DNA of 64,000 nucleotides. It comes from Burkholderiales bacterium. GTDB taxonomy: Bacteria > Pseudomonadota > Gammaproteobacteria > Burkholderiales > WYBJ01. The notes below the pieces were generated by a model. The model was not told the origin of the DNA and searched no databases. It worked only from the letters and a program-made list of their open reading frames with translations. A program made the translations under genes and the position numbers. Location of the stretch: NCBI GenBank assembly GCA_020848435.1, contig JADLAC010000010.1, positions 50,232-114,231 on the forward strand, read 5' to 3'. The first letter of the stretch is position 1. Each line of letters opens with the position of its first letter. Positions 61,857 through 64,000 of the stretch are shown one piece after another.

Positions 61857-62540
61857 TTATCCGAAATGCGCTAAAGCCCGCGGCCCACGATCGCTCGCTG
61901 CTACAGAGGCGTCCGGGCGGCGAGGATCGAGCCGTAAAGGACGAGCGAGCAGCCCGCCGCGGCGCTTCAAAATGCGCAGCTCGAGCTCGCCCGTGTCGGC
62001 TGCGCCGAGCGCGAGCCGCAGCGCCGCGGTGGAGGCGTTCGCGGCGGCAGCTTGGGGCAGGAACAGAAAGCCGCTGCCGCCGCCTTGCTCGGCGGCGAGT
62101 TGCAGGCGCCGCAGGGTGCGATCCTCGATGCGCCGCGGCCATGCGAAAGCCGCGCCGCAATGCCTGGATTTCAGCGCCTGCTCCAGGGCCCAGCACGTGT
62201 CCGTGAGCGCTTCGGTCTTGATCAACAACAGCCGGGCGAGATCGAGCCCGGCTTGGGCCAGCGCCGGCGCATAGGGGATATGCGGCGGGGCGATGAATGC
62301 CACCCAGCGCCCGGCCCGGGTGAGGCGTGCGCAGGCAGGCAGGAAAAGGGCGAATTCGCCGATTCCCTGCACCGGCGCGAACACTTCGGTGAGCGCGCCT
62401 TGGGGCCAACCGCCGCCGGGCAGACAGCGGTCGAGCAGCGCGAAGCCGCTCGGCACGGCGGCGGCGGCGGCGGCGCGTGCGCATTCTCCGCCCCGCCACA
62501 GGCCGGGGTGTTCGAGCAAGACGTCGAGCGCGCTGGACAT
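61857..62540 (-). CDS. imuA: ImuA, SOS mutagenesis accessory (RecA-like)
   Basis: A 227-residue RecA-fold-like protein. The SGFALLDRCLPGGGWPQGALTEV region resembles a RecA N-terminus, and IAPPHIPYAPALAQAGLDLARL matches ImuA proteins. The Walker A-like loop is degenerate, as typical for ImuA. The start is MSSALDVLL (complement of 62538-62540). It follows lexA by 223 bp and precedes imuB by 140 bp; the SOS promoter of lexA may read into both genes. A dispersed inverted repeat lies between lexA and imuA. Confidence 0.9.
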   Translation of the reverse strand: MSSALDVLLEHPGLWRGGECARAAAAAAVPSGFALLDRCLPGGGWPQGALTEVFAPVQGIGEFALFLPACARLTRAGRWVAFIAPPHIPYAPALAQAGLDLARLLLIKTEALTDTCWALEQALKSRHCGAAFAWPRRIEDRTLRRLQLAAEQGGGSGFLFLPQAAAANASTAALRLALGAADTGELELRILKRRGGLLARPLRLDPRRPDASVAASDRGPRALAHFG

Positions 62541-62553
62541 GAGCGTGAAACCG

Positions 62554-62611
62554 AGACCACGTTTTCTGTCAGGCCAACATCGACAATTCGAGTCGCGGGG
62601 AAACGTGGTCT
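62554..62611. repeat. Dispersed inverted-repeat element, copy 3
   Basis: Perfect 11-bp arms AGACCACGTTT (62554-62564) and AAACGTGGTCT (62601-62611) around a 36-nt core. It lies in the lexA-imuA spacer and is followed by TGTCCC and CTGTCCCCGG, as in copy 2. Confidence 0.65.
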
Positions 62612-62763
62612 GTCCCGGCCTGTCCCCGGTTTCGATGGAAATTCGTGGATCGGAGCACTGGGTTGCTCGGCTTGCCAATATTCCCGATATGGTCTGCACC
62701 GAGCGCCTTGCCTGCGGGCGTTGTGGGCACAACGCAGCGCGCGAAATCAAGTCCGACAGGCTC

Positions 62764-63366
62764 CTAGAGCGTGCGCGCGTGCCGGATCACGCCCACGCCG
62801 ATGCCCTCGATCACCAGGCGGTCCTTGCGCGGATCGACCTCGATCGGTGCGAAGTCAGGATTTTCCGGCAGCAGATGGACCTGGCTGCCCCGGCGCCGCC
62901 AGCGCTTGACGGTGACTTCGTCGTTGACTCGCGCCACCACGACCTGCCCGGTGCGCGCTTCCTGGGTCTTGTGCACGGCCAGCAGGTCGGCGTCGAGGAT
63001 GCCGGCGTCGCGCATGCTTTGGCCGCGTACGCGCAAGAGATAGTGGGCGCGCGGCTTGAACAACGCGGCATCGACGCGGTAATGGGTCTCGATGTGCTGC
63101 TCGGCAAGCATGGGCGCCCCGGCCGCGACCCGCCCCACCACCGGCAAGCCCTCGGGTTGCAGGATACGCAAGCCGCGCGAGGCGCCCGGCAGGATCTCTA
63201 TCGCGCCCTTGCGCTCCAGCGCGCGCAGATGCTCTTCGGCGGCGTTCGGCGAGCTGAAGCCGAAATGGGCCGCGATTTCCGCCCGGGTGGGGGGAAAGCC
63301 GGTTTCCTGCAGATGATTGCGGATCAGCTCCAGAATCTCGCCTTGGCGGCGGGTCAGCTCTTCCAT
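62764..63366 (-). CDS. lexA: LexA repressor
   Basis: A 200-residue SOS repressor. N-terminal winged helix ([20 protein letters not shown], then [20 protein letters not shown]). The self-cleavage site is Ala82-Gly83 in GRVAAGAP. Catalytic Ser117 is in RGQSM and Lys154 in VTVKRW. Full length. An autoregulatory LexA box and promoter lie upstream. It is followed co-directionally by imuA and imuB, so it likely controls the mutagenesis genes. Confidence 0.96.
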   Translation of the reverse strand: MEELTRRQGEILELIRNHLQETGFPPTRAEIAAHFGFSSPNAAEEHLRALERKGAIEILPGASRGLRILQPEGLPVVGRVAAGAPMLAEQHIETHYRVDAALFKPRAHYLLRVRGQSMRDAGILDADLLAVHKTQEARTGQVVVARVNDEVTVKRWRRRGSQVHLLPENPDFAPIEVDPRKDRLVIEGIGVGVIRHARTL

Positions 63367-63395
63367 GCTCGTGCTCCGGTCGGATCGGCCGTAGG

Positions 63396-63428
63396 CTGTA
63401 AATATATCCAGTTATGAACGGATGTCAA
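63396..63428 (-). promoter_or_regulatory. lexA promoter with overlapping LexA box
   Basis: On the minus strand: -35 TTGACA (63428-63423), 16-bp spacer, -10 TATATT (63406-63401). The 16-bp SOS box CTGGATATATTTACAG (63411-63396) overlaps the -10 and differs from consensus CTGT-N8-ACAG by one half-site base. It lies 30 bp before the ATG. Confidence 0.8.
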
Positions 63429-63569
63429 GCGCACGCTGTGCCGCCGCGGCGGCAAGGGCGTGGTATAAATCCTGGTTGACCGGTATCGCCTTGACTACAC
63501 TGCCCGCGGCCCTTGACAGCAGGCTGGCTTGGCATTCCCCCGACTCGTCCGGCGAAGGGAGCAGAACAG

Positions 63570-63878
63570 ATGAAACGGCTGATCCGCGACATCGGCTATT
63601 TCGCCATCCTGTGCCTGATGATCGTCGGCATGGGCGGGGTGATCTACCACGCCATCGGCAAGGACGGCTGGATCGAGCGCTTTCTCGGCGGCGTGCTCGA
63701 CCAGGGTCTCGCCAGCGTCGCCGGCATCCTGATTGGTCTCGTGCTGGGGGCCTGGCTCATCCGCCGCTGGCTGCTCGCCACTCAGCGCCACGCCCTGTTC
63801 AACGACTTCCTCATGTACGGCATGGTCGCGCTTGGGGTGCTGTTCATCGGGCGCCTGCTGCTGCACGGCACGTTCTAG
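63570..63878 (+). CDS. Small membrane protein, hypothetical
   Basis: A 102-residue protein with three hydrophobic segments (about residues 8-28, 45-66 and 80-98) separated by short charged loops. A GGGAG/CAG Shine-Dalgarno lies about 8 nt upstream. It is divergent from lexA. No family recognised and no function assignable. Hydropathy and ribosome binding site support coding. Confidence 0.7.
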   Translation: MKRLIRDIGYFAILCLMIVGMGGVIYHAIGKDGWIERFLGGVLDQGLASVAGILIGLVLGAWLIRRWLLATQRHALFNDFLMYGMVALGVLFIGRLLLHGTF

Positions 63879-63980
63879 ACATCATGTGCATGTATTGACC
63901 TGCCGCACCTCAAGTTGACGCGGGTTACGCTTGGGGTTTGTTCAACCGGCGGCGCAGAGCCGCAATTGAGGGGGCAGGTC

Positions 63981-64000
63981 ATGAAAGAGTTTAGCAAGTA
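63981..64000 (+). CDS. Start of a gene cut by the window edge
   Basis: ATG with an upstream GGGGGCAGG begins an open frame encoding MKEFSK. The first six residues resemble the start of IS110-family transposases, but the evidence is far too short to call it. Direction and start are only tentative. Confidence 0.3.

Noticed and set aside
63981..64000. IS110-family transposase at the right edge
   Set aside because: Only six codons are visible. The resemblance of MKEFSK to such starts is too weak for more than a tentative partial gene.

Overview
The window is GC-rich, densely coded chromosomal DNA of a Gram-negative bacterium, most likely a betaproteobacterium (Burkholderiales-like). The evidence is five Bug/TctC-type periplasmic solute-binding proteins, a tamA-tamB pair, a lexA-imuA-imuB-dnaE2 type SOS set and frequent ATGA/TAATG start-stop overlaps. 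No rRNA, tRNA, CRISPR array or prophage is visible. The left edge cuts a UvrD-like helicase, and the right edge cuts a gene after six codons.

Layout: 1-12.9 kb holds DNA-repair and stress genes (helicase, UdgX-type uracil-DNA glycosylase, hemerythrin, CBS, universal stress protein), a glycosyltransferase/glycogen-debranching pair, small envelope proteins and two gene remnants. 13.0-17.8 kb is a three-gene 2-oxoacid:acceptor oxidoreductase operon. 18.3-25.4 kb is a catabolic cluster (three Gfo/Idh/MocA dehydrogenases, a Bug receptor, an acyl-CoA dehydrogenase-like protein and an isocitrate/isopropylmalate-type dehydrogenase) behind a promoter-operator dyad. 26.0-31.5 kb encodes TamA and TamB, and 32.6-35.2 kb a Ca-type P-type ATPase.

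35.4-43.6 kb is the most unusual part. Two genes of the UGSC (seleno)protein family each read through an in-frame TGA. Each TGA is followed, after exactly 11 nt, by a 7-bp hairpin with a 5-nt loop containing GU, which is the geometry of a bacterial SECIS element. The two genes are interleaved with three paralogous ~350-residue proteins of unknown function, two Bug receptors and a second acyl-CoA dehydrogenase-like protein that lacks the usual catalytic Glu. I read this as a probable undescribed selenium-dependent catabolic or redox module.

43.7-48.4 kb is defence/accessory DNA: a RES-Xre toxin-antitoxin pair with its operator, and a PstI/BsuBI-type restriction-modification pair bracketed by two copies of a dispersed inverted-repeat element. 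An SRAP peptidase follows. 48.9-51.0 kb has two more Bug receptors. 51.1-55.9 kb encodes a queuosine-precursor transporter, a phosphotransferase/ATPase fusion and a Ser/Thr kinase-HDOD fusion. 56.1-63.4 kb is the SOS mutagenesis set dnaE2, imuB, imuA and lexA, interrupted by an oppositely oriented CPBP protease gene. lexA has a clear promoter overlapping a LexA box.
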